A DNA stretch of 64,000 bases, from positions 73,156,737-73,220,736 of the forward strand of contig CM060312.1 of the NCBI GenBank assembly GCA_030674185.1. The letters run 5' to 3'. The position numbers were made by a program, and so were the translations under genes. The notes beneath the pieces are model-generated. The model did no database searches. It saw only the letters and a list, made by a program, of their open reading frames with translations, and was not told the DNA's origin. Positions 24,305-36,560 of this stretch are shown here, in pieces. Position 1 is the first letter of the stretch; every line of letters begins with the position of its first letter. Origin of the DNA: Monoplex corrugatus. Lineage: Eukaryota; Mollusca; Gastropoda; Littorinimorpha; Ranellidae.

Positions 24305-26310
24305 GTTCAAGAGGGGTCATGAGCAATCCCCACCATCCCAGTTTCTTCAGATCTCCTAGCAGTAACAGTTTGATGGATCAGAGTACCTATAGTCTCCCAG
24401 GCAGCTCCAGGGAGGCGAGGAACATGTTTCCCAGCAGTCCTTTCAGCCCCAACATCCGGGGCCGTGGCATAAGAGGCATGATTCACCCACCATACATCAG
24501 TTCAGGGCGAGGCAGGTCACGATTGCGAGGAGCTGGCAGTATGGCCAACATGGGAGAGAGGTTTCCTTTCTCTGGAAGCCTGTCCCACAGAGAGGAGGGC
24601 GGGGTAGAGGCGGGGATCTGGCCCCCTTCCCAATGGGTGTTCCTCCATCCTTACACCGTTCTCAAGGTCATTTCAGATCCTCCCCAGACCTGTCCAACCT
24701 TCCCTTCAGCAAGGAGCCACCCTTCACCCAGCGACCAGCCCTGTCCGGCCATTCTCAGATGATGAAACTTCTGGCCTCAGACAAAGAGGGTGAGAAGGTG
24801 GCTCGCTCTTCCGCCCTGCCTTCTGGCTCCTTGTCCAGCATGCCCAGTGGAGCAGACCTGAATGCAGACCCTTTCAGTCAGGACAACAGTCAGAGTAGTC
24901 CTGACCAGGCCTGTGCAGATGTGGACAGGAACATGGACAGAAGTGAGAGAGTCAGTGGTCAAGACATGGACACCAACACAGAATCACATACAGGTGGAGA
25001 CTTGAGTGGCAATAAAGACATGGAAAATAGCAGAGATAGTGGAGATATGAACAATAGTGGGGACATGGACAACAATTCCCAACAGTCTAGCCCCAACTCC
25101 ATTTCTGATGAAATGATGGAAGAGTACATGCAGCGGATATCGCGGTCACAAGGCCCCTTTCCCGATTCGTGGGGTATGGAAGACATGGATGATTTCAGTC
25201 ACAGCAGTTCTGACAGCAGTTTTCAGCACATGCCCATGACTTCCATGCCTGGGGATGATGCTAGTCATGGAGCCACTCCAGCTTTGTCCCCGTCACAGTA
25301 CTCTAGTCGCTCTCCTGTACCCCCTAGACATAACTTTACCACTGACTTGAAACGTTTGTCTAGAGATGAGCAGATGAAACAAGCCAGAGATCAGGCTTTG
25401 AAACTCCAAGAGATGTTAGATATTCAGGCTCAACAGCGAAGGATGATGGATCAGTCCATGATACGTAGTTCACTGTCACAGCAGGTCATGATGCATAGTC
25501 CACAAGCACATCATCCACATAGTCCACAGTCATCACAGGCTATGGTGCGTAGTCCACTCTCACACAGTTCTCACTCTCATAGTCCGCTCCCACACAGTCC
25601 ACTGACCCAGCAGACACACAGCCCAGGGCCATCGGTCAGTCAACGAACACATCTGTCCATGGTCCAGTCATCCCAGCTGGCAGGAAATAGCCACTCTGCA
25701 TCTTTACACGATGAGGACAGTGGGCCTGGAAGCAGCCCTGCGTCGGACGCCTCCGTCAGTAACCAATCCAATCCTCTGCCCTCGTTCAGGGGTCTGCCAT
25801 CACCATCCTCGCAGCATGCCCACTACTCCCAGCAATCCCCAACAGCGCAGTCACAGCACTCCCAGCAGTCCCAGCAATCAATCCATGATGACCCCACAGG
25901 TCATGTCCAGACCCAAGGTGCTGGACACCATGGCAGGCAGGCATCCTTTTTACAGCGACAGCAGGGTCCCCCACAGCCGATAGATCCTATGAAATCCCTG
26001 TCCCCCTCGAGTCATCTTCAGGCACCAGAGTCTTGGAGTCACACTTCTCATTCGTCCCCTGTGGCCTACAGCTCCCAGCAGCAGGCAGAACAGGGCCAGC
26101 ACAACATGCACCCAGTTCCACCTCAGCAGGATGACGACAGCTCTCAGTTCTCTCTTAACCAGGGTGACTCACCCATGTCTGACGAATGGATGAATTCTGA
26201 TGGGTGGGCAGAAGATGGCACTTCTGGTCAAGGTGAGGACCAGGATCAGTTTATGGGTCAGGCTGGACAAGACTTGCCACCTCCTTCACCTGCCCAGCAG
26301 GCTTTAGCAG
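24305..26310 (+). CDS. RAD54L2: RAD54L2 large exon, disordered Ser/Gln/His-rich tail, one base short
   Basis: The acceptor is cttttgcag and the donor gtgaga. The first part (to about 24620) reads GSRGVMSNPHHPSFFRSPSS and an RGRGIRG.. basic segment. The frame then shifts to MGVPPSLHRSQGHFRSSPDL and stays open to 26310. The exon is 2006 bp, whereas the phases on both sides need a length divisible by three; one extra base near 24600-24620, where there are G-runs, would restore the frame. The product is low-complexity: an acidic NSGDMDN stretch, HSPQ/HSPL repeats at 25490-25640, then Gln-rich runs. There are no recognisable domains. It is probably an intrinsically disordered interaction tail. Whether the missing base is real or a homopolymer error cannot be told here. 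Confidence 0.8.
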
Positions 26311-27714
26311 GTGAGAACTTTTTTTAAACTTGATTTATACCAACCTAACTTAGTTTAGATCCATGATTTAGGAGGTACATATGCTGTACTGAAAGAGCTG
26401 TATGTTCTACGTGCGGCTGCAGTCTTCAAAAATCAGACAGATAGATGGACAAAGACAGATGGACAAACAAACAAAAATCCTTACTGTTTTACACAGACTC
26501 TTAAGAGTCAATTATCATCATGTCATTGTAGAGTGAGATTATTGAAATTCTATGCACTAAACTGCATTGTGTTGGGAGATTTTGCTAAGATTTTTTTTGG
26601 AGCTTTTAATTAGATTAAATCTATGTGTAAGTTTCCTGTACAATATTGTAAGGTGCACAATAAATACAGCACAGGTAGAAGTTGAGACATTATTGTCATT
26701 GCTGATGATAGTAGTTATAATTTGACTCATTATCTCTTTTAGAAAGAGAGAGAGACAGAGAGAGAGAAATGATTCAATTCATGTGAACATGAGGCAAAGT
26801 AGTGTGTGTGTACTCACTGAACAGAAATGGTAAGGGCAAGGATTTCACCTCTGTTTTTGAAAATGATTCATGTAAACATGAGGCAAAGTAGTAAGGAACT
26901 GGGGAGAGCCAGACAGAAGGTCCACAGAGGAGAAACCCCTGTCAAGCAAGTTTTCAGCCCTTAACTTCTAACGCTCTAATGGGGGCTGGGATGCATCATT
27001 GATGCCCCTCTGCTGTCGCCTTTTTGGAGACCATGTTAATCGTGCTTTATCTTGGCGCACGTGAACAGATGCTCTTGAGCACAAATAATAAGCAGAGTAT
27101 TATGAAAGAAAAATAAATACCATGACATTGTTCTTAGTGACATTAGGTAGTGTTGTCAGTCACCAGCAGGTGTGAATTGCTATAAGTTGTAAGAATTACA
27201 TGGGGCAGCATGAACTGTCTGACTGTTTTTGTTTTCCAGCATTTCTGGCTGACTCCACGAATGCGTGATCATGAGGTAATTGAGCATGTATCACAGTGTG
27301 GAGTCCAGTATATTTGTTTTGTCTGTCACATCATCTGTTGCATTGCTTCTGCGCTTTTTGTGTGGGCTTTCGCTTATTCTCCACTCTTCCTCCTGCCTGT
27401 ACCCTTTCCCTGTTCAGCATTGGCATCCTTCCATGCTCATGGCATTTTTTCATCAGATCAGTCATTTCCTACAAAGTTGATTGTACTGTATATGCAGTAA
27501 ACCATGCATGAGATTTTTCTGACTAGAGTTGTGAATTTGCCCAAAAGTGGTCACATGACCACAGTGGTCATTTTCAGGAATCCTGTGAATGTGTCAAGAT
27601 AAGGTAGGGTGGTACAGGGGTGTGAGACATTTTTTATAACCATCAGAGTGTAGGTAGTGTTCCAAACTGTAGCGTTGATGGTTGCACTTTAATTCTTTGG
27701 AATAGACATAGGCA
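26311..27714. other. intron, no recognisable content except one candidate exon
   Basis: Apart from the 36-nt candidate exon at 27240-27275 and a short duplicated acatgaggcaaagtagt segment (26785 and 26875), nothing is supported. Confidence 0.5.
27240..27275 (+). other. possible 36-nt alternative exon with in-frame stop
   Basis: A clean acceptor (tgttttccag) and donor (gtaatt) bracket 36 nt in the intron after the large exon. Read in the phase left by the preceding exon it encodes AFLADSTNA and then TGA at 27266-27268. It could be a poison exon or an alternative terminal exon, or only a chance pair of sites. Confidence 0.25.
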
Positions 27715-27718
27715 TTAA

Positions 27719-28326
27719 CTCTCTTGCTACAAGCGTCAGGATTTCCCAATCATGTCTCAACAATGCTTGTCTACGAGCGTTGGAGAAATCCGACTTGAGT
27801 TTTGAAAATTCGCGGGGCTTTCGGTATTTCCGTTAACCGAAACTAACAGCCAGAAATAGATTTTTTGGTCATTCTTAGCTTCGTTTCAGGCCACCAGGTC
27901 ACTGTATCTGCAGGTGGTGTGTAGACAGTGCAAAGTTCTTGACCCACTATCAATGCAGCGAAGCAACTCAACAACTCAGCACTGTTCAACACGATCTCTT
28001 CCTTCAGTGCACGTGGAGTGTATGCACAGTGGATTTTATGAAATTTCATTCAAAATGTGACTTAGGAACTGATGTATTGACCTGACTGTGTATTTTGTAA
28101 GACATTTTTCACCTGAAAATTTCTCTAATTTTACTTGTACTGTTACTCAGCAAACCATGAGGGTTAGACAGTTGAAATTTCAGCATTTTGTGCACCAATC
28201 TTTTAATACATGACCCGCCAAATTTCAAAACTCTGTTTTCTGTTATTTGTATGAGAATTTTTCTCATGACCTATACAAATGGTGCGTATCAGGGGAACAG
28301 CAATGGGCATAATCGTATGTAGCGAG
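27719..28326. mobile_element. possible TTAA-flanked element
   Basis: TTAA at 27715-27718 and 28327-28330. The inward ends share CTC followed by GCTACA and CG (left CTCTCTTGCTACAAGCG, right CTCGCTACATACG), allowing a 4-base gap. 608 bp, no ORF. Weaker than the other TTAA elements. Confidence 0.4.
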
Positions 28327-28330
28327 TTAA

Positions 28331-30112
28331 CAAATTGTTTGCGTTGTGTTTTTCAGATAGTTTTTCTGACTTTGATTAGTTTTTCTGTCCAGTCACAATC
28401 TTTGACAAAGTTTGAGCTGCTTGATTTTTTTTGTTTTGTTTTTTGTTTTTTCAGATTAAGCTACCTCTCAGTTTTTGATGAAACTTTGGTTTGATGTCAC
28501 AATGCACCCTTGACATATGCCATTCAAGCTAATAGCCGATGTATAAATTACAGTTGTTGGTTAAGATGTCTGACTTCTGATGTAATCAGAATGAGATTGT
28601 CTCAAGTGAACTTTGTCTGGGTATTGCCTGATGAAATTTTTTTCTGCTCTTTGTCGTCTGGGCATTGCCTGATGAAGAAATTCAATATCTGTTAGTTCTT
28701 GAATCCATGTTGTTTGTGTATGCATTTGGAACATCAAATGTACACATTAAACAATTTGTAAGCTGTGTAAGTGTTTCAGTGGCCCATGGGAATGCAAACA
28801 ATCAGCAAGTTTAATTTGCTCAAGAAACAGATGATTATAGTAAGTGTAATTGAATAGCAGGTTACGTAACGTTAAATAGACACTTTGCAACATCTTGGTT
28901 TCTGCTGAATTTTTGTTGAGTGTTTTTGAAGACTTTTGTCTCCTTTGTTATGTGTCTTCAGAAGTAGGTGTTTAGAATTGTGTCCCCTGAAATTGGTGTT
29001 TGTTATATCTTCTGGTGTTTTTCATTTTCTAGAATTTCGTTTTCTAAAATAAGTGTTTTGTGTCATCTTCTTAATTTTTTTTTTTTTGAATTGGTGTGTT
29101 GTTGATTAATCTTTCTCTTTTCTTATTGTTTGACTTTTTTCTGGAATGGCAATTTCTGAAATAGAGCTTTGTGAAAGTGGTGTGTGTTGGCATTGTTATT
29201 ACAAGACTTCTTTTGTAGTCATTTATACATGTGTACTAATTCACAAGAACTTAAGTTACATTCATTCATATATCATCATAATTCATATTCGGTGTTCTTT
29301 TTTATGGTATCATTCTCTTCCTAACAAAAATGATCTGTTGCTTTATATTTGAAACTGTCATTCACGATTACAAATTATAATCTTTAGAGTATGTAGGTCA
29401 GTACTTGGCTGCCATGCTCTGTTTAGTGAAATGTTCTTATGTGTACCACAGTAGGTCACTGAGTGAGTCAGTCACTGTGCACACTACAGGCAACATTTCT
29501 ACCTCTCCCATGATCTTTCTCAGGCCAAGTTGTTGTATATGTGGCTGCCCTATCTCTGCTGGATGAGTGGTGATCATGTGGTGTGGGAACCTGTTGATAG
29601 TGGGCAAAAAGTTCGAATCTGACATTTCTGTCGAACACTTCTTTGAATAAAGTTAGACAAGCACTGCCAGTCACGGAGGGCCAGCTGTATCAGTAAACAG
29701 AGATGTTAGCTTAGAACTTGTTGCTATTTGTAAACAGGTACTCGATCATACCTCATGATCCCTACTCATCCAGCAGGAACAGGGCTGTGTCTACACATCT
29801 GTTTAGCCTGATGAAGACCTGAGTGTGTGTGTCGGGGGGGGGGGGGGTCAGATGTTGCATGCTTTGTGACTGACTGATTCTTAAAAGGAACATTTCATGG
29901 TTGTGGGTCATCCTGTAAACTCCTTTGTAAAGCAATCCTCTGAATTATGTATGCTTCTGGGTTATGTATGCTTCTGAGTTCTGTATGATTCTGAGCTACG
30001 TATGCTTGTGGCTGTTCTACAGTGCCAGTATGCGCTTCTGAGTTATGTGCGCTTTATGTATGCTTCTGAGTGGTGTGTGGTCCCGGTTATACTACAATGT
30101 CTACATTGTCAG
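28331..30112. other. intron, no gene seen
   Basis: AT-rich. Holds a short run of tatgcttctgagttatg-type repeats at 29940-30080 directly left of the mariner element and a G-run at 29836-29847. No supported gene. Confidence 0.5.
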
Positions 30113-30114
30113 TA

Positions 30115-31457
30115 CGAGGGTACTTTCCAGTAGAATGAGACCAACGAACTTATACGTCAAAGACTCACTGGCAAAAAAAAAAAGATTCATTTCATCTGTT
30201 CGAAGTATTCACCTCCTGCTGCCACACACTTCTGCATTCACTCGATCCACTGTAGAAATGCCACTCTGTAGGCTTCTTTGGGTATATGTGACAGACGCTG
30301 GAAAACCGCCGTTCCCAAGGCTGCTCAGCTCTTGAAACTTCTTCCTGCCAGTGATTTCTTGAGATGTGGAAACAGGTAAAAGTCGCAGGGTGCAAGGTCT
30401 GGGGAGTAAGCAGGGTGTGGCAAAGTATGGATGTTCTCGGTTGCAAGGTATTCTCATACAAGCCTTGACTTGTGAGCAGGTGCGTTATCATGAAGAATCT
30501 TGATTCCTCTCATGCCTGTGGTTGGTCGGGAAGTTGCATAAAACTCCTTGATGTCAGACAATACTGAGTTTCTGTAGAACTTTCCGGTGATGGTCTCTCC
30601 TTGTTTGCATGGTTTCCGTAGCACGATCCCCTTTGTGTTGAAAAAGATGGTGTATAACACTTTCTTTTGTGAACGTTGACAACGAGCGATTTGAGGAGGA
30701 ATCCCACCTTTAGGAATCCAGGCCTTGTTCTGTGACTTTCTCCGAGGTTCATACATGTACACCCAGGTTTCGTCACCTGTCACAATTTCATCCAGCCGCT
30801 TAGGGTCGCAGTTCTTGTAAATTTTCAGCACATCTTGGCAGAAACGTAACCTACCCCCCTTATTTTCTGGCATCAAAATATATATGAGGGATCCATCTTG
30901 ATGACACCTTCCTGTAGCCAAGCTGATTTCTTAGGATCCTCGATGCAGTCGATGAATGAATGTCGAGACAATCAGCGATCTCTTCAAGGCTGACTCTTGA
31001 ATCAGCATCAACCATTGCCTTCACACTAGCCACTAACTTTTCATCGCACTTTTTGCTTTTTCGCATTTTCCTCCTGTTGTCTTCAGTGCTGGTCTGGCCA
31101 CTTGCAAAATGTTTTACCCATCTGAACACAGTTGCTTCCAAAGGAGCAGAAGGTTGTCCCAAAGCTCTCATGTCCGCAAGTATTTCGTATGCATTCTTTC
31201 CGAGGACGACACGTACCTTGATGTAGCTGCGATAATCCGCTGTTGAAAACACCATTTTCTTTGCCAGTTTTCAAATCAATGTCTGACAGGGCCTTGACAT
31301 ACACTGTCAGAAGCGTAAGACGGATCAAAGATGAATAACGAAATTTGGCTCAGAATTACATCATAGACTGACGTTTTCTGTGACTTATTTTTCCATTTCT
31401 GTAAATGCGTTTTCAAGCTATACAGACGTGGTCTCATTCTACTGGAAATTACCCTTG
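30115..31457 (-). mobile_element. mariner element, full length, inactivated transposase
   Basis: A 1343-bp element flanked by TA at 30113-30114 and 31458-31459. Terminal inverted repeats of about 28 bp (both contain tttccagtagaatgagacc) differ at only two or so positions. The minus-strand transposase starts at 31255 (MVFSTADYRSYIKVRVVLGK), with the helix-turn-helix region VSLEEIADCLDIHSSTASRI. The catalytic motifs are TGDETW, HDNAPAH and YSPDLAPCDF. The last two Asp are separated by 34 residues, the DD34D signature of mariner proper. One frameshift (about 30860-30920), a TGA at 30454 between the second and third Asp, and two further nonsense TGA codons inactivate it. At least two sit where CGA (Arg) would be expected. 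Confidence 0.95.
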
Positions 31458-32583
31458 TATGCTTGCTTTCTCTTGTTTCTAGGTGGTTAAATTAATATAT
31501 GTATGCCACTGTTCCTGTAACCACTTATGTTTTGTCACTTGACATATTTACAGGGATCCAGCAAACTGTAATGCAATCAAGTGATCAGCTTGTAGTGATC
31601 TTTCATGTACATCCGATTGATCGTTGGTTGCTTAGACTTCCTTCTCCCCAGTCATACTGCATTTTCTGAGACCATTTCTTTTCTCCCTCATGGCATTGAC
31701 AAGGAAACACCTTGGTTATGTTGAGTTTGATACAGATGATAAGAGTGATTATTTGATACAGACGATGATGATAGTGGTTATTATTATTTTAATATATCTT
31801 GAAAATTAGAATGAGCTATTTTGAACAGATCAGTTTCGAGTTAGGATAAGAAATACATTGGAATTGATGATCATGATTGAATTGACAGTTTTGCTTGTCT
31901 TGTTAAGTCATGTCAGTATGTGAAAATGAAACATAAAAGGAGTGGTATTTTTTTGTTTGTTTATTGAGCTTTGCTTATCGTTTACATGCTCCTGGTGATC
32001 GTCCCCCCCCATCATGGAGTAGATTACTTCTACAGGAAACTGTGTAATTAAAAATATGTTGAACTGCTACTGGCAACAGTGCTCGTAAAAAGTACCGTTC
32101 ACATTTTGTTAAAAGGATGAATTTATCCCATAAGTTTTAACATTTGTGCGTCTGTGTTTCTTGTAAGATTGCTCTGAACATTTGATTAAAACTGGAACAC
32201 ATACTGAGTCTGGCTGGTTATTATTCATGAGAACATTGCAAAAATATACTGTAAATTGAAGATGTCATACTGTAACTGTGAAGATGTGGTCATTACTTTA
32301 AACTGTGATAGGATGTGCTATGAATTTGTTAGATAATGTAAGTAAGGGTACATGATGCTTGTGAATGCAGAAGCATGAATGCCTTTGGGTGTGGAAACAT
32401 AAATGCTTGTGAGTGTAGAAGTCAGGGCAACTTTTACGTAAATTTGACATGATAAATGGTTTATGGTGATGACTGATATTGATTGAATGCACCTTAATGC
32501 TGTGAATGCGTATGTGGGTTGAGTTTTAAAATGTGGCAATTACTTTGATATGCAGAGATCTGATTGTGATGTTTGTTTTACAG
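31458..32583. other. intron, no recognisable content
   Basis: AT-rich intron upstream of the last coding exon; no element or gene recognised. Confidence 0.5.
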
Positions 32584-33698
32584 ATGTTTGGAATAACCTT
32601 CACAATGGAATGAGCAACAGTGACAAGTACCAGGCCGTTTGGAAGAACCATCCACCTGTCTCACAGTCGCAGTTTGATCAACGTGAGGCTTCCTACCCAT
32701 CTTCCAGGCAGTCGCAGGAAAACATGTTTACTGTGAAGGAAAATGGAAGAGATTGTCAGCAAGGTGGCAGAAGGAAAGCTGGATTCACCCCTGCTGACAA
32801 GAACCCATCTATCCAAAACACTCTGTCTTATCCTGTTGTGTCATCTGGTTTGATGCATTCCCCATCCAGCTCTTTTGTCCCCCAGGCTAAGTGCAAAAGG
32901 CCTGATTCTGCCCCTGTGCCATCTACTGTTTGTGGACCATTGGCAGGCTTTCCTGACCATCAGGAAGTAGGGATGAGCACAAGTTCTGGCAGCCAAAGTG
33001 ATGGAGGGCATAGGACTCACATGTCAGGGAGCTCGTTGGAGGACTCGTGTAAAGTCACCCAGGCAAGAAGTGGACCTTTGAGTTCTCATTCATCGGGGTT
33101 TGTAAAAGAGAATCCCATAGTCTCTCAACCTAGCGGTACAGTTTCAAATACAATCAGTTCTTGCTCATTAAGTGGGTCTGTAGAAGACAGATTGGACTCC
33201 AATAGAGTTACTGTGAATTCTCACTTGTTAAGGGATTTTGTAACAAACAGATCGGACTTAAATACTGTCTTTCAACTGAGCAATGGAGTTCTGAATTCTC
33301 AGATGTTGGGGAATTCTGTAGAGAATAGGTCAGACTTGAGTACAGTCCGTCTGCCACACAACAGACATTTGAGTACAGTTGGGAATGACTGCAGCGTGAA
33401 CGGTTTGGGTTCAGATAACAGAAATGATAATACGATATCCAATGGTTCAGAAATTTTGAGAACTGCTGTGAGCAAGAATGACAGGAATACCAGTGGTTTG
33501 GATGTAGACAACGAAAATGGTGAACAGCCAACCAACAGTTTTGAGGTGTGGAGAAGAGATGCGGACGAAACGGCTACTAACATTGGGGGTATGTTTAACG
33601 ATGTAAGAAAGAAAAGCAGCAGTTCGAAGCGTGGAAGAGGAAGAGGCAGACAAAGAGGGTCACAGAGGTCACAACGTGGGCAGGCAGACAACCTGTGA
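32584..33698 (+). CDS. RAD54L2: RAD54L2 last coding exon, polar tail ending in RG-rich basic patch
   Basis: The acceptor is tgttttacag and the entry phase matches the exon ending at 26310. It reads DVWNNLHNGMSNSDKYQAVW onward for 371 codons to TGA at 33696-33698. It is rich in Ser, Asn and Gly, and ends with KKSSSSKRGRGRGRQRGSQR, an RG/AT-hook-like basic patch, then GQADNL and stop. The stop follows loss of one A relative to the second and fourth copies of a downstream tandem repeat, where the frame continues as GQGRQPVMQPPSP. The protein may therefore once have been longer, or other alleles may be. No similarity to the vertebrate ARIP4 C-terminus is visible, so assignment rests on phase and context. 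Confidence 0.72.
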
Positions 33699-35890
33699 TG
33701 CAGCCTCTTAGTCCAATGTCATCCTTTTTAAGAACTAGTTCCTCATCTCCCAGCCCCTCCCCATCTGTGATGTTTGGACAGACAAATGGACAAACAGGGG
33801 TTCCCAGTACCATGTCTGTCCCTCAGTCTCACACGACCTGGAGTACAGGGGTTCCTAGTACCATGTCTGCCCTTCAGTCTCACACAGCTTGGAGTTCAGG
33901 GGTTCCCAGTACCATGTCTGTCCCTCAGTCTCACACAACCAGGAGTTCAGAAGTTCCCAGTACCATGTCTGTCCCTCAGTCTCACACAAATTCTCAGACG
34001 TTGGGAAATTCTGTAGAGAACAGATCAGACTCGAGTACAGTCCGTCTGCCACACAACAGACATTTGAGTACAGTTGGGAATGACTGCAGCGTGAACGGTT
34101 TGGGTTCAGATAACAGAAATGATAATACGACATCCAACAGTTCAGAAATTTTGAGAACTGCTGTGAGCAGGAATGACAGGAATACCAGTGGTTTGGATGT
34201 AGACAACGAAAATGGTGAACAGCCAACCAACAGTTTTGAGGTGTGGAGAAGAGATGCGGACGAAACGGCTACTAACATTGGGGGTATGTTTAACGATGTA
34301 AGAAAGAAAAGCAGCAGTTCGAAGCGTGGAAGAGGAAGAGGCAGACAAAGAGGGTCACAGAGGTCACAACGTGGGCAAGGCAGACAACCTGTGATGCAGC
34401 CTCCTAGTCCAGTGTCATCCTTTATAAGAACTAGTTCCTCATCTCCCAGCCCCTCCCCATCTGTGATGTTTGGACAGACAAATGGACAAACAGGGGTTCC
34501 CAGTACCATGTCTGTCCCTCAGTCTCACACGACCTGGAGTACAGGGGTTCCTAGTACCATGTCTGCCCTTCAGTCTCCCACAGCTTGGAGTTCAGGGGTT
34601 CCTAGTACCATGTCTGTCCCTCAGTCTCACACAACCAGGAGTTCAGAAGTTCCCAGTACCATGTCTGTCCCTCAGTCTCACACAAATTCTCAGACGTTGG
34701 GGAATTCTGTAGAGAACAGATCAGACTCGAGTACAGTCCGTCTGCCACACAACAGACATTTGAGTACAGTTGGGAATGACTGCAGCGTGAACGGTTTGGG
34801 TTCAGATAACAGAAATGATAATACTATATCCAATGGTTCAGAAATTTTGAGAACTGCTGTGAGCAAGAATGACAGGAATACCAGTGGTTTGGATGTAGAC
34901 AACGAAAATGGTGAACAGCCAACCAACAGTTTTGAGGTGTGGAGAAGAGATGCGGACGAAACGGCTACTAACATTGGGGGTATGTTTAACGATGTAAGAA
35001 AGAAAAGCAGCAGTTCGAAGCGTGGAAGAGGAAGAGGCAGACAAAGAGGGTCACAGAGGTCACAACGTGGGCAGGCAGACAACCTGTGATGCAGCCTCTT
35101 AGTCCAATGTCATCCTTTTTAAGAACTAGTTCCTCATCTCCCAGCCCCTCCCCATCTGTGATGTTTGGACAGACAAATGGACAAACAGGGGTTCCCAGTA
35201 CCATGTCTGTCCCTCAGTCTCACACGACCTGGAGTACAGGGTTCCTAGTACCATGTCTGCCCTTCAGTCTCACACAGCTTGGAGTTCAGGGGTTCCCAGT
35301 ACCATGTCTGTCCCTCAGTCTCACACAACCAGGAGTTCAGAAGTTCCCAGTACCATGTCTGTCCCTCAGTCTCACACAAATTCTCAGACGTTGGGAAATT
35401 CTGTAGAGAACAGATCAGACTCGAGTACAGTCCGTCTGCCACACAACAGACATTTGAGTACAGTTGGGAATGACTGCAGCGTGAACGGTTTGGGTTCAGA
35501 TAACAGAAATGATAATACGACATCCAACAGTTCAGAAATTTTGAGAACTGCTGTGAGCAGGAATGACAGGAATACCAGTGGTTTGGATGTAGACAACGAA
35601 AATGGTGAACAGCCAACCAACAGTTTTGAGGTGTGGAGAAGAGATGCGGACAAAACGGCTACTAACATTGGGGGTATGTTTAACGATGTAAGAAAGAAAA
35701 GCAGCAGTTCGAAGCGTGGAAGAGGAAGAGGCAGACAAAGAGGGTCACAGAGGTCACAACGTGGGCAAGGCAGACAACCTGTGATGCAGCCTCCTAGTCC
35801 AGTGTCATCCTTTTTAAGAACTAGTTCCTCATCTCCCAGCCCCTCCCCATCTGTGATGTTTGGACAGACAAATGGACAAACGGGGGTTCC
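33294..35890 (+). repeat. 695-bp tandem array with two-monomer higher-order pattern in the RAD54L2 tail
   Basis: The anchor gtgatgcagcctc recurs at 33695, 34391, 35086 and 35781, a period of 696/695/695 bp. The 3' 400 bp of the last coding exon (from about 33294) are the first partial copy. Copies alternate in type. Those ending at 33694 and 35085 share an ATATCCAATGG variant and lack one A near their end. Those ending at 34390 and 35780 have ACATCCAACAG and keep the A. This is a duplicated 1391-bp dimer. Each monomer carries four 51-bp repeats plus the NRSDSSTVRLPHNRHLSTVG to RGRGRGRQRG block. An open frame of 464 codons spans 33695-35089. Confidence 0.93.
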
Positions 35891-36560
35891 CAGTACCATG
35901 TCTGTCCCTCAGTCTCACATGACCTGGAGTTCAGGGGTTCCCAGTACCATGTCTGTCCCTCAGTCACACACGACCTGGAGTTCAGGGGTTCCAGTACCAT
36001 GTCTGTCCCTCAGTCTCACACGACCTGGAATTCAGAGGTTCCTAGTAACATGTCTGTCCCTCAGTCTCACACGACCTGGAGTTCAGGGGTTCCTAGTAAC
36101 ATGTCTGTCCCTCAGTCTCACACGACCTGGAGTTCAGGTGTTCCTAGTACACATGTCTGTCCCTCAGTCTCACACGACTGGAGTTCAGGGTTCCTAGTAC
36201 CATGTCTGTCCCTCGTCTCACACGACCTGGAGTTCAGGGGTTCACAGTACCATCTCTGTCCCTCAGTCTCACACAACCAGTTCGGGGTTCCCAGTACCAT
36301 GTCTGTTCCACTGTCTCATGTGACCTGGAGTTCAGGGGTTCCTAGTAACATGTCTGTCCGATCGGTTCACACAACCAGTTCGGGGTTCCCAGTACCATGT
36401 CTGTTCCACTGTCTCATATGACCTGGAGTTCAGGGGTTCCTAGTACCATGTCTGTCCCTCAGTCTCACATGACCTGGAGTTCAGGGGTTCCTAGTACCAT
36501 GTCTGTCCCTCAGTCTTATATACCAGAAGTTCAGGAGTTCCCTATACCATGTCTGTTCCT
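35886..36560 (+). repeat. 51-bp minisatellite encoding GVPSTMSVPQSHTTWSS
   Basis: About 13 copies of a 51-bp unit follow the 695-bp array; four more sit in each 695-bp monomer (33800-33990, 34495-34685, 35190-35380). In frame, the unit encodes the 17-residue GVPSTMSVPQSHTTWSS. Small indels in the distal copies repeatedly change frame, giving the alternative reading VPCLSLSLTRPG. The region is probably 3' UTR or decayed coding sequence. Confidence 0.9.

Noticed and set aside
24777..25186. Minus-strand frames inside the large exon
   Set aside because: Antisense shadows of the low-complexity tail.
33208..35899. Long minus-strand frames across the 695-bp array
   Set aside because: They are antisense shadows of the RAD54L2 tail and repeat with it; no independent coding evidence.
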